This document shows positions 1 through 7,536 of a stretch of 39,933 nucleotides of DNA, one piece after another. The stretch spans positions 1 through 39,933 of the forward strand of contig NZ_JPME01000044.1 of assembly GCF_000732605.1 (NCBI RefSeq), written 5' to 3'. The position numbers were made by a program, and so were the translations under genes. The notes below the pieces were generated by a model. That model made no database searches. It was given only the letters and a program-made list of their open reading frames with translations, and had not been told where the DNA came from. Source of the DNA: Lacrimispora celerecrescens (GTDB lineage: Bacteria; Bacillota; Clostridia; Lachnospirales; Lachnospiraceae). Within the stretch, counting starts at the first letter, position 1; each line of letters starts with the position of its first letter.

Positions 1-2
1 TC

Positions 3-369
3 GACACAATAAATATGTTAATCAAAAATCATAAAAAAAAGCCTTCAGACCGATGCAATATTGCACTCAGATCAAGGCTGCCATTATACAAGTATTTCGT
101 TCAGACAGCTACTGAAAGATAAAGAACTAAGACAGTCAATGTCCAGACGTGGTAACTGCTGGGATAATGCACCACAGGAATCTTTTTTCGGACATATGAA
201 AGACGAAATCCATCTTGTCAGATGTACTACTTATGAAGAACTTTGTACAGAAATCAATGATTACATGGATTATTACAACAACGAGCGTTATCAATGGGAA
301 CTGGCAAAGCTTTCTCCTAACCAATATGCAGAATATTTGAGAACAGGTTATTATCCTATTAAGGTATAG
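3..369 (+). pseudogene. IS3-family transposase (OrfB) C-terminal fragment, frameshifted
   Basis: This is the C-terminal part of an IS3/IS150-type DDE integrase. It contains HSDQG with the second catalytic Asp and, 35 residues further on, the catalytic Glu in DNAPQESFFG, followed by the usual YYNNERYQWELAKLSP tail. The N-terminal half lies outside the window. Upstream of a run of eight A's (33-40) the transposase-like reading DTINMLIKNH is in frame 3. Downstream it continues in frame 1, and frame 1 has stops at 10 and 19. A one-base slip in the A run therefore breaks the gene (or is a sequencing error). The slip lies inside the catalytic domain, not at the orfA/orfB junction where IS3 elements normally frameshift, so I read it as damage. 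Confidence 0.8.
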
Positions 370-371
370 CA

Positions 372-408
372 AAAGCGTCACAACTACAATTACTAGCTGT
401 GACGCTTT
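372..408 (+). terminator. Hairpin after the IS3 transposase
   Basis: A perfect 11-bp inverted repeat (AAAGCGTCACA / TGTGACGCTTT) with a 15-nt loop starts 3 bases after the transposase stop. A T-rich run follows at about 416-424. It is a plausible rho-independent terminator of the element. Confidence 0.55.
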
Positions 409-661
409 ATCATACTCTTTTTTTTAAATGCCCTTGACATGGGGACCAATTTAGAATGGACTATACGCTTTTTATTAGTAAGCGCCAACTAAGCGGTTAC
501 CTTTTTACCACCACTGCAAACTACTGTTAATGGGAAACTTCGTGTTGCGTAAGGTAAACTAACTCCCACCCAATAAATTTATCTATACAATACTACGTTC
601 TTGTAGAAATATAGAAAATTATATTATATAATTAAAGTATTACTTATAATAGGGGTATGGG
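409..661. other. IS3 right end and AT-rich leader of the DUF3800 gene
   Basis: The stretch at about 432-455 (CCCTTGACATGGGGACCAA) resembles the terminal inverted repeat of IS3-group elements, so the element probably ends near 455. The rest has no gene. A TATAAT box at 645-650 and an AGGGGT ribosome binding site at 650-655 lie directly before the DUF3800 start, but I find no convincing -35 box. Confidence 0.4.
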
Positions 662-1456
662 ATGAAAAAATATACATTATATTTAGATGAAAGCGAGACA
701 CACAAGTATAATCCAGTTATTCGTAAAAATGATAACTTTCATTTTTGTATGGCTGGAGTTATTGTCGCAGTAGATGATTATAAAGATTTAGAAGACAGTG
801 TTAATAATTTAAAGAGAACCATTTGGAGTGAAACTCCGAACCCAGAAAAAATAATTCTTCATCAAATGAGATTGATTGATGCAGAAAGGGGTAGATTAGA
901 TTCTACAAGATATCCTGAATATGTAAAATTTAATAAAAAAGAAGAACGGAAAAAATTTTATAATGAATTAAAAAATGTCTTTGATAAAAATTCATTGTCT
1001 ATTGTAGGTAGTTGTATTAATGAAGATAATTTAAAGAAGTATTATTGGATAACAGATAAAAATAAACAAGATCAATACTTAGTTGCGATGCAGTTATTAT
1101 TGGAGAATTATTGTCATTTTTTATGTGCAAATAACGCAATTGGTAACATAATATATGAGTTTAGAGAACTGAAAGGAAATGAGAAATTAAGAGATAAGTA
1201 TTACCATATGAAACTAATGGGTTCTATGTATATGACGAAGAATACCGCAGAAAAGAGGCTGCTGGGGATTGACTTTGTAGACAAAGAGGATAATGAGATT
1301 GGGTTACAGATCGCGGATTTTGTACCAAATTCATTTGCAAGAGACCACGCCGGTATAGCGCAGGCAAAACCGAACATATTTAGTACATTAAAATATAATA
1401 TGTATGATGGGGTTATGGGGAATTCAGAAAGATTTGGAATAAAATATATGCCATAG
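662..1456 (+). CDS. DUF3800 domain protein
   Basis: This 264-residue protein has the two hallmarks of DUF3800. The N-terminal beta-strand motif LYLDES (residues 6-11) carries the conserved Asp-Glu, and a C-terminal IGLQIADFV motif carries a second conserved Asp. The spacing suits an RNase H-like fold, which is what has been suggested for the family. The biochemical role of DUF3800 is not established; members are common in mobile and defence-related neighbourhoods. The gene is much richer in AT than the downstream PTS genes and sits beside an IS remnant, so I infer recent transfer. It has its own ribosome binding site (AGGGGT). A structured-RNA candidate begins about 45 nt after its stop. Confidence 0.78.
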   Translation: MKKYTLYLDESETHKYNPVIRKNDNFHFCMAGVIVAVDDYKDLEDSVNNLKRTIWSETPNPEKIILHQMRLIDAERGRLDSTRYPEYVKFNKKEERKKFYNELKNVFDKNSLSIVGSCINEDNLKKYYWITDKNKQDQYLVAMQLLLENYCHFLCANNAIGNIIYEFRELKGNEKLRDKYYHMKLMGSMYMTKNTAEKRLLGIDFVDKEDNEIGLQIADFVPNSFARDHAGIAQAKPNIFSTLKYNMYDGVMGNSERFGIKYMP

Positions 1457-1470
1457 TATTAAAATGCATA

Positions 1471-1499
1471 TTGACAAACTATTAGTCATATAATAAGAT
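1471..1499 (+). promoter_or_regulatory. Sigma-A promoter for the RNA downstream of DUF3800
   Basis: TTGACA (1471-1476), a 17-bp spacer and TAAGAT (1494-1499). A second, overlapping TATAAT at 1489 is too close to this -35 box to pair with it. Transcription would start near 1506, at the base of the closing stem of the RNA. Confidence 0.5.
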
Positions 1500-1501
1500 A
1501 T

Positions 1502-1645
1502 ATATAGGGATTGGGAGATACCAATTACGTTTCTATGCTTTGCATAGTTGATAATCATTGGAGTGGTCAAAAGCCAAGTATGGAGAAAAATACTATCGGC
1601 AACGAACCCTATATCAAAAAAGCTACCGTGTTAGGTGGCTTTTTT
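1502..1645 (+). ncRNA. Structured RNA candidate next to DUF3800
   Basis: About 145 nt with nested pairing and no reading frame. An 8-bp closing stem (ATATAGGG 1502-1509 / CCCTATAT 1607-1614) surrounds three hairpins: ATTGG/CCAAT (1510-1514/1521-1525), CTATGC/GCATAG (1533-1538/1542-1547) and a two-part stem GCC...GGC plus AGTAT/ATACT (1573-1600). A strong terminator follows at 1616-1645 (12 bp with one G-U, ending in six T's). An extra ATTGG at 1557-1561 could pair with the first CCAAT, or its TTGG with CCAA at 1574-1577, suggesting a pseudoknot or alternative fold. From memory, comparative surveys have named several structured RNA classes after the DUF3800 genes they adjoin. I cannot say which class, if any, this belongs to. 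It could instead be the 3' UTR of the DUF3800 mRNA. Confidence 0.55.
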
Positions 1646-1739
1646 GTGTTTAAACATACCATGGTTGAACATTTGAATATATAAATTGGAGAATTAGATG
1701 CTGTATGGAAAACTTTTGTAATTTAGTTCTCAATTGTTG

Positions 1740-1768
1740 CAAAAAGTCGGCAAGATGTCGGCTTTTTT
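1740..1768 (+). terminator. Hairpin terminator upstream of the HPr-like gene
   Basis: A 12-bp stem (AAAAAGTCGGCA with TGTCGGCTTTTT, two G-U pairs) with a 3-nt loop and a T run. Seen as DNA the GTCGGC halves look like a direct repeat, but as RNA they pair. A TATAAT follows at 1770-1775 and may be the -10 box for the HPr-like gene. Confidence 0.55.
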
Positions 1769-1817
1769 GGTATAATAAAATCAGAAGTGTTTTTTATGAA
1801 TGGGAAAGGGTGATGAG

Positions 1818-2075
1818 ATGATTAGTTATGAATACATAGTATCGGACAAACAGGGGCTTCACGCCATCAATTCCTTGAGGCTGAGCAAGGCGGCATCGAA
1901 ATATGAGAGCCGTATAACCTTAAAAAGCAGAAAAGGCACAGCGGACTGTAAGAATGTACTTTCACTCATAGGTCTGGGAGCACGTTATGGTGAATGTCTG
2001 GAGTTTCTTGTAGATGGGCAGGATGAAAACAGTGCAATCGAATTCCTTAAGGAGTTTCTTCCAGCCAATTTATAA
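1818..2075 (+). CDS. HPr-like phosphocarrier paralogue lacking Arg17, Pro18 and Ser46
   Basis: HPr carries phosphate from Enzyme I to PTS EIIA domains. The 85-residue product has HPr length and aligns along its whole length. His15 is present in GLHA, Gly54 in LGLGA, and the KYES segment aligns. Residues that are near-invariant in canonical HPr differ: HARP is HAIN (Arg17 and Pro18 lost), and the KS dipeptide holding the HPr-kinase target Ser46 is KN. I chose the ATG at 1818 because AAAGGG lies 8 nt before it; an upstream ATG at 1800 would add six residues and has no site. The gene sits directly before the first operator of the PTS/MupG locus, which suggests a dedicated or regulatory phosphocarrier. 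The family call is firm; the role is inferred. Confidence 0.72.
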   Translation: MISYEYIVSDKQGLHAINSLRLSKAASKYESRITLKSRKGTADCKNVLSLIGLGARYGECLEFLVDGQDENSAIEFLKEFLPANL

Positions 2076-2088
2076 CAGAAACAAGATA

Positions 2089-2107
2089 TTTCCTAGCAAT
2101 TAGGAAA
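2089..2107. promoter_or_regulatory. Operator palindrome 1 of the PTS locus
   Basis: TTTCCTA-N5-TAGGAAA, a perfect 7-5-7 palindrome. The same arms and spacing recur at 5271-5289. Its centre is 42 bp before the proposed -10 box (2140), against 41 bp at the second site. It is probably the binding site of the PRD activator encoded at 3350. Confidence 0.65.
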
Positions 2108-2117
2108 CCGATTTACC

Positions 2118-2145
2118 TTCAAACTCTTTCTTGACGGACTATAGT
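2118..2145 (+). promoter_or_regulatory. Promoter of the mupG-activator unit
   Basis: TTCAAA (2118-2123), 16-bp spacer, TATAGT (2140-2145). The weak -35, 10 bp downstream of the operator palindrome, fits an activator-dependent promoter. Confidence 0.4.
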
Positions 2146-2157
2146 TAATGTCAAAGG

Positions 2158-2185
2158 ACCATCCGGTACGTAAGTACCGGATGGT
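2158..2185 (+). promoter_or_regulatory. Perfect 12-bp hairpin in the mupG leader
   Basis: ACCATCCGGTAC / GTACCGGATGGT separated by GTAA. It lies just after the likely transcription start and ends about 10 nt before the GAGAGGGG ribosome binding site. There is no T run, so it is not a standard terminator. It may stabilise the 5' end of the mRNA or be a protein or RNA binding element. Confidence 0.5.
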
Positions 2186-2210
2186 TAAATATAAGAGAGG
2201 GGTTAATCAT

Positions 2211-3302
2211 ATGGCAAAATTGGGTATTTCCGTTTATCCGGAACATTCTACGGAAGAAAGGGACATAGAGTATATCAGAAAGGCAGGGAGCTTGGGGTAT
2301 AAGAGAATCTTTACCTGTCTCTTAAGTGTGGAGGAGAGCAGGGAAGAGGTAATCTGCCGTTTTCGGAGGCTGGCGGATGAAGCCCACGCTTGCGGTATGG
2401 AAATCATACCGGATGTGAGCCCTGCCGTATTTTCCCGAATGGGAATCTCCTACGAGGACTTATCCGTATTTCAGGAAATGCATGTGGATGGCATCCGTCT
2501 GGACGAAGGCTTTGACGGCATGAAAGAAAGCCTTATGACTTACAATCCTCAGGGGCTTAAGATAGAGCTCAATGCCAGCACCAGGCTGGCGTATGTGGAG
2601 AATGTCATAGACCACCACCCGGATCGTGATAAACTGATTACCTGCCACAATTTTTATCCGCAGAAGTATACGGGATTAAGCCTGAAACAATTTCATACCT
2701 GTAATGATAAGATGAAATCACTTGGGCTTAAGGTTGCGGCTTTTGTGTCCAGCAACGCGCCCGGAGCATACGGTCCATGGCCCGTAAACGAGGGGCTGTG
2801 TACTCTGGAGATGCACCGTGGTCTTCCCATTGATTTCCAGGTGCGCCATCTGCTTGCTACCGGTATGGTTGATGATGTGCTTATCGCCAATGCTTATGCG
2901 ACTGATGAGGAACTGGAGGCTTGCGCCGCCATCAATACCAGCATCCTGACCTTTGGTATCCATCTGGAGAAAGAACTGACTCAGACCGAGAGCCAGATCC
3001 TGGATTATGAACTCCGTCATGTAGTAAGAGGTGATTTAAACGACTATATGATCCGTTCCTCCGGCCCCAGAGTCACGTTTGCGGACCGGTCTATCCCGGC
3101 TGCCAATACCAGAGATTTAAAGCCAGGTGATGTGGTCATCTTAAATGACGGTTATCCCAAATATAAGGGAGAACTTCAAATCGTCACCAAAGACATGCCA
3201 AATGATGGCCGCAAGAATGTGATCGGTCATATTCCTGAGCATGAACACGTTCTGCTGGATTACGCAGAACCATGGACGGTGTTCGCATTCTGCATCCTCT
3301 AA
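2211..3302 (+). CDS. mupG: MupG-type 6-phospho-glycosidase (DUF871)
   Basis: The 363-residue protein belongs to the DUF871 family, whose characterised member MupG is a cytoplasmic 6-phospho-N-acetylmuramidase that splits phosphorylated MurNAc-GlcNAc taken up by a PTS. The family start KLGISVYPEHS is clear, followed by a TIM-barrel-like region with ISMG-type helices and an acidic strand HVDGIRLDEGFDG. A smaller C-terminal domain begins around residue 270 (VVRGDLNDYMIRSS, then LKPGDVVILNDGYPKYKGELQIV). I chose the ATG at 2211 for its GAGAGGGG site; the frame stays open 21 codons upstream, but those codons encode the leader hairpin. It is followed after 47 bp by the PRD activator and lies in the locus with PTS genes. 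The substrate here could differ from MurNAc-6P-GlcNAc. Confidence 0.8.
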   Translation: MAKLGISVYPEHSTEERDIEYIRKAGSLGYKRIFTCLLSVEESREEVICRFRRLADEAHACGMEIIPDVSPAVFSRMGISYEDLSVFQEMHVDGIRLDEGFDGMKESLMTYNPQGLKIELNASTRLAYVENVIDHHPDRDKLITCHNFYPQKYTGLSLKQFHTCNDKMKSLGLKVAAFVSSNAPGAYGPWPVNEGLCTLEMHRGLPIDFQVRHLLATGMVDDVLIANAYATDEELEACAAINTSILTFGIHLEKELTQTESQILDYELRHVVRGDLNDYMIRSSGPRVTFADRSIPAANTRDLKPGDVVILNDGYPKYKGELQIVTKDMPNDGRKNVIGHIPEHEHVLLDYAEPWTVFAFCIL

Positions 3303-3349
3303 ACAGAGGATTTTACGGAAGAAGACAGCAAGAAAGGGAGTATTTAGAC

Positions 3350-5269
3350 ATGCAGAATCAAAGACAGGAACAGCTGCTTGCCATATTATCAGAACTGGGA
3401 GACTGGATAACCAGCCGTCGCCTGGCTGTTCTTCTGCAGGTGTCGGATCGTACCATACGCTCCGATGTAGAATCCATCAACAGACACATGACCCCGCCTC
3501 CCATAGAGTCTAATGTGAGGCGGGGCTACCGCATTTGTGAAAAGGCCAGTCTATCGCCTTTGCCGCCAAAAGAATCCAGGGGGACGGATATTCCACAGAC
3601 TCCAGGTGCCCGCTGCGCATACATGATTCAAAAGCTGTTATTCGAGGTGAAGGAACTGAACCTTACCCTTCTCCAGAGCCAGATCTATGTAAGCGGTGCC
3701 TCCATTGACAATGACTTAAAGCGTATACGAAAGATGCTGGAACCTTATCCTGGTTTAAAGCTGGTCCGCAATAAGGAATGCATATCCTTAAAGGGGGATG
3801 AGGCTGGAAAACGGCGGTTTTACAGGGATTTACTGATGGCTGAGGTGCAGGAGAATTTTCTAAACTTAAATATGCTGGCTAATCTATATAAAAGCTTCAA
3901 CTTAATTGAGGTAAAGGATATATTCGTGGATGTCTTAAAGGAATATGATTATTCCATCCATGAATCCATGTTTCCCATGCTGATCCTGCACGCCGGTACC
4001 AGCATTGAGAGGATGAATTGCGCCAACTACATCAGTATGGAAGAGGGGATGCAGGGGTTAGAGGATACCATCGAGTACCAGATATCAAAGGACTTCTTTG
4101 ACCGCATTTCCAAACGCCTGCACATAAAGATCCACGATGGAGAAGTGGGGATGTTTGCCCTGGTTGTCATGGGCAGAAAGGCCTCCAATTATACCGACGA
4201 TTACGTAAATTTCGGCGGAAGGTGGTTGAGTACCAGGAAACTGGTAGGCGAGGCCCTGGAGCAGATATACACGTTGTTTGGGCTGGATTTCCGGCAGGAT
4301 GGGGACCTTATCGCCGGTCTTAAGATGCATATTCACGGACTGGTGGAACGAGTCAGGAATCAGGTCCGGATGGAGGATGTATTTGTGGAAGAGATCAAAC
4401 GCAAATACCCTCTGGTCTTTGAGATGGGCATTTATGTGGTGGAATTTCTGGAAGAAAGGCTTAAGACTCCCGTATCCGATGCAGAGAGCTGCTACATCGC
4501 CCTTCATCTGGGAGCTGCCAGTGAGCGCATGAAAACAGAAAGAAAGTATCATGCCGTAATGATTCTGCCTCATAACCAGTCTTTTTCTGATATGTGCGTG
4601 AAGAAAATTTCCGATATGTTTCGTGAGAGGATGGAAGTGGTAAAGGTCTTTGGTTATTTTGAAGAGGAGGTAGTGTCTTCTCTGGATCCTGATCTACTGC
4701 TCAGTACATTTCCCCTGGAACATGGGTTGAACGTGGAGACCGTCTCCATTAACTTATTCGTGGATTCCGAGACGGAGTCAAGGATTCTCCAGGCCATCAA
4801 CCGGCTGGATAAGAAAGGATTCCGGCTGGAATTCTCCTCTCATATCGGCAGCTTAATCCGCAAGGAACACTATCACACAGAGGTGAATTGTACAAACCCG
4901 GAGGAAATCATCCGTATGCTGTGTTCCGGCCTGGTACAGGAGGGGGTTGTGGATCCGGAATTTACAGATGTGGTATTAAAGAGGGAGCAGATGTCCCCGA
5001 CATCCTTTGTGAATACATTTGCAATTCCCCATGCGTTCGGTGCCTTTGCCAGGAATTCCACCATTGCGGTGGCCCAGCTTAAGAATCCGGTGAAATGGGG
5101 TGTCTTTGAGGTGCGGCTGGTGATGCTGTTTGCCATAAATATAGGGGACGCCAGGATGATTAAGATCTTCTTTGACTGGATCTCCAATATCGTGAATCAG
5201 CCTGAGGAGCTGGCAAAATTGGCTGCTCCCTGCGGATATGAGGAATTCATCGACCGGATTACGGAGTGA
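3350..5269 (+). CDS. PRD-containing transcription activator (MtlR/LicR type)
   Basis: This 639-residue PTS-controlled regulator has an N-terminal DeoR/HTH_11-like helix-turn-helix (residues about 5-50, LAVLLQVSDRTIRSDVESI), a second HTH region, two PTS regulation domains in the middle with conserved histidines, an EIIB-like segment and a C-terminal EIIA type-2 domain with FAIPHA (His561). Such proteins are DNA-binding activators, not RNA antiterminators. Their activity is set by HPr- and EII-dependent phosphorylation of the PRD, EIIB and EIIA residues. The start at ATG 3350 has AAAGGGAG 9 nt upstream; an in-frame start at 3272 lies inside mupG. It sits between the two units that carry the matching palindromes, so it is the natural candidate to bind them. 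The general class is certain; the inducer is unknown. Confidence 0.82.
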   Translation: MQNQRQEQLLAILSELGDWITSRRLAVLLQVSDRTIRSDVESINRHMTPPPIESNVRRGYRICEKASLSPLPPKESRGTDIPQTPGARCAYMIQKLLFEVKELNLTLLQSQIYVSGASIDNDLKRIRKMLEPYPGLKLVRNKECISLKGDEAGKRRFYRDLLMAEVQENFLNLNMLANLYKSFNLIEVKDIFVDVLKEYDYSIHESMFPMLILHAGTSIERMNCANYISMEEGMQGLEDTIEYQISKDFFDRISKRLHIKIHDGEVGMFALVVMGRKASNYTDDYVNFGGRWLSTRKLVGEALEQIYTLFGLDFRQDGDLIAGLKMHIHGLVERVRNQVRMEDVFVEEIKRKYPLVFEMGIYVVEFLEERLKTPVSDAESCYIALHLGAASERMKTERKYHAVMILPHNQSFSDMCVKKISDMFRERMEVVKVFGYFEEEVVSSLDPDLLLSTFPLEHGLNVETVSINLFVDSETESRILQAINRLDKKGFRLEFSSHIGSLIRKEHYHTEVNCTNPEEIIRMLCSGLVQEGVVDPEFTDVVLKREQMSPTSFVNTFAIPHAFGAFARNSTIAVAQLKNPVKWGVFEVRLVMLFAINIGDARMIKIFFDWISNIVNQPEELAKLAAPCGYEEFIDRITE

Positions 5270-5270
5270 A

Positions 5271-5289
5271 TTTCCTAAGAGCTAGGAAA
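5271..5289. promoter_or_regulatory. Operator palindrome 2 of the PTS locus
   Basis: TTTCCTA-N5-TAGGAAA with the same arms and spacing as the site at 2089 but a different 5-bp centre. It begins 1 bp after the activator stop codon and precedes the PTS structural genes. Confidence 0.65.
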
Positions 5290-5320
5290 TGCCTTTAAGG
5301 AAAAAAGTGAATAAAAGCCT

Positions 5321-5332
5321 TATAATTATAAT
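5321..5332 (+). promoter_or_regulatory. -10 region of the PTS operon promoter
   Basis: Two adjacent TATAAT hexamers (5321-5326 and 5327-5332). No good -35 box is found at the right distance, which again fits activation from the palindrome 41 bp upstream. Transcription would start near 5335, leaving a leader of about 80 nt. Confidence 0.45.
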
Positions 5333-5418
5333 TAATTAAGGCAGCTTAAGATAAGATGCAGCAAACAAATGGTTTTGCTGCATTTTTCATATCATCAACA
5401 CATTCAGGAGGCAGCAAT

Positions 5419-5754
5419 ATGTTAGAGGGATTAGAGACGATTTGCTTTAAAATCATATCCAATGTAGGCGGTGCAAGGTCCAGCTATATTGAGGCGATCC
5501 AGAAAGCAAAGCATGGGGACTTCGGTGGCGCAGGGGAATGTATGAAAGCCGGTCAGGAAATGTTCTTAGCCGGACATGAGGCCCACTTTGAACTGATCCA
5601 GAAAGAGGCCCAGGGCGAGTCGGTGGGCAGTTCCCTGATTCTGATCCATGCGGAAGACCAGCTTATGAGTGCGGAAGGATTCAAAATCATTGCAGAAGAG
5701 ATGATTGCCAGCTATAAAAGGATCACAGAGCTGGAGGCAAAGGCAGGGAGTTAA
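5419..5754 (+). CDS. PTS EIIA, lactose/cellobiose family
   Basis: The 111-residue cytoplasmic phosphotransfer protein accepts phosphate from HPr and passes it to EIIB. It has the all-helical Lac-type EIIA pattern with the phosphorylated His77 and metal-binding Asp80 in ILIHAEDQLMSA. The length is normal for the family (about 105-115). ATG 5419 is preceded by AGGAGGC at 5406; a longer open frame from 5356 covers only leader. It is first in an operon running to the M20 dipeptidase at 10206. The Lac family transports beta-glucosides, chitobiose and lactose; the substrate cannot be read from EIIA. Confidence 0.88.
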   Translation: MLEGLETICFKIISNVGGARSSYIEAIQKAKHGDFGGAGECMKAGQEMFLAGHEAHFELIQKEAQGESVGSSLILIHAEDQLMSAEGFKIIAEEMIASYKRITELEAKAGS

Positions 5755-5796
5755 TGATGGAAATAAAAAAATGCATAAAGCAAGGAGGATTTTACA

Positions 5797-6117
5797 ATGA
5801 AACGAGTGTATTTATTCTGCAGTGCAGGAATGTCAACCAGTATGTTGGCAAGCAAGATGCAGAGCGTAGCCAATGAGCATAATCTTCCCATTGAAGTGGA
5901 AGCTTTTCCGGATGGCAAGATCGGACAGATCATCGATGAAAAGCATCCGGATGTGATTCTTTTGGGGCCACAGGTTAAATACCGTTACGGTGAGATTGTG
6001 GAAAAGTTTGGAAGAAAAGGAATTCCGATCCAGGTCATTGACCAGACCGATTATGGTATGATGAACGGAGAGAAGGTTCTTAAATCGGCAATCAAACTTT
6101 TAAAAGCTTCCAAATAA
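5797..6117 (+). CDS. PTS EIIB, cellobiose/chitobiose family
   Basis: The 106-residue protein has the Lac/cellobiose EIIB phosphocysteine loop, YLFCSAGMSTSM, with Cys8 as the phosphorylated residue, followed by the Rossmann-like IIB fold (VILLGPQVKYRY). The length is typical. It has an AAGGAGG ribosome binding site and lies 42 bp after EIIA. It passes phosphate from EIIA His77 to the sugar bound by EIIC. Confidence 0.9.
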   Translation: MKRVYLFCSAGMSTSMLASKMQSVANEHNLPIEVEAFPDGKIGQIIDEKHPDVILLGPQVKYRYGEIVEKFGRKGIPIQVIDQTDYGMMNGEKVLKSAIKLLKASK

Positions 6118-6175
6118 GGCGATAAAAGCAGATCTTCCATAGTAGCAAAACAAAGAAAAACGGGGGAATAACAAT

Positions 6176-7506
6176 ATGTTAAGTAAATTAGAGTCAATAC
6201 TCATGCCTCTGGCTGAGAAAATCGGAAAGAACAAGTATCTTATTGCAATTCGTGACGGCTTCCTGCTATCCATGCCGCTGTTAATCGTGGGTTCCTTTTT
6301 CCTGCTTATTGCCAACTTCCCGATTCCTGGGTGGACGAATTTCTGGGCAAGGTTCTTTGGGGAGAACTGGGATGCCTATTTCGCCAAACCAACCGATGCT
6401 ACGTTCTCAATCATGGCAATGCTGGCTGTCGTTGGAATCGGCTATTCCTTTTCCGAGCAGATGAAGGTAGATAAGCTGTTCGGCGCTGCCGTATCACTGG
6501 TATGCTGGTTCTTAATCATGCCTTATAAGATCATGGTTAATGATACTGCTGTGTCCGGCATTCCACTGGGCTGGGTAGGTTCCAAGGGAATCTTCGTAGG
6601 AATTATAGTAGCGTTCCTATCCGTACATATCTATGCTTGGGTTAATAAAAAAGGGTGGATCATCAAGATGCCTGACGGTGTTCCGCCAACAGTGGCAAAG
6701 TCTTTCTCTGCACTGATTCCTGCCGGAATTTCCGTGCTGGTGTTCTTTGTCATAAATATTATTTTTGCCATGACACCATATGATAACGCATTTAATTTTA
6801 TATTCACGATCCTGCAGACTCCTCTCCTTAAACTGGGCAACACCCTTCCGGCTATGGTAATCGCTTATATCTTCCTCCATCTCTTCTGGTTCTTCGGAGT
6901 AAACGGCGGTTCCGTAGTGGGTGCGGTATTCAATCCCATCCTTCAGACCTTGTCTGCGGAGAACCTGGCTGCACTTCAGGCAGGCCAGCCGCTGCCCAAT
7001 ATTATTTCCCAGCAGTTCCAGGATCTGTTCGCCACATTCGGCGGCTGCGGTTCTACCTTGTCGCTGCTGATTGCAATGCTGTTTTTCTGCCGCTCCAAGC
7101 GTATCAAAGAGTTAGGAAAACTGGCATTTATCCCTGGTTTGTTCGGTATCAATGAACCCATTGTGTTGGACTTCCCATCTTACTGAACCCAATGATTCTT
7201 ATTCCGTTCATGCTGGTACCAACCATCAACATTGTGATTTCCTACTTCTGTATGAGTGTCGGCCTGGTTCCTCTTTGCTCTGGTGTAGCCATTCCGTGGA
7301 CCATGCCTGTGATTCTATCCGGGTTCCTGGCAACCGGCTGGCGGGGAGCTGTGCTTCAGCTGTTTCTTCTTGCTTTGGGCGTATTCATCTATATGCCGTT
7401 CATTAAGATGATGGATAAACAATATATGGAAGACGAGACTAGAGCAGCTGAGAAACCCGATGACGACGATATTGATCTTAACGATCTTTCCTTTGATGAT
7501 CTATAA
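6176..7506 (+). pseudogene. PTS EIIC, cellobiose family, interrupted by a one-base deletion
   Basis: This is the membrane channel of the Lac-family PTS: about ten hydrophobic segments, conserved FWFFGVNGG around residue 240 and the GINEPIV signature. Reading is open from 6176 (GGGGGAATA site) to 7186, where the frame ends in DFPSY-stop. Inserting a single T into GTGTTGGA (7163-7170) restores the family sequence PIVFGLPILLNP, and reading then continues in the frame that ends at 7506. The restored protein would be about 443 residues, normal for the family. Either the gene has a very recent inactivating deletion or the base was lost in sequencing. The surrounding genes look intact. Confidence 0.85.
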
Positions 7507-7536
7507 AATGATGATTTATAAAATGAGGTGTACGGT

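Noticed and set aside
33-40. Programmed frameshifting at the A8 run of the left IS3 transposase
   Set aside because: IS3 elements frameshift at the orfA/orfB overlap, whereas this run lies inside the catalytic domain of OrfB, so damage or a sequencing error is likelier.
1470-1645. Assignment of the RNA to a known riboswitch class such as SAM, fluoride or c-di-GMP
   Set aside because: None of their conserved core sequences is present, and no gene is directly controlled downstream.
4085-4573. 162-codon minus-strand frame inside the activator gene
   Set aside because: It is a shadow of the well-supported PRD regulator and has no ribosome binding site or family features.
7163-7190. Programmed frameshift in PTS EIIC
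   Set aside because: There is no slippery heptamer or downstream stimulatory structure, and family members are single uninterrupted genes.
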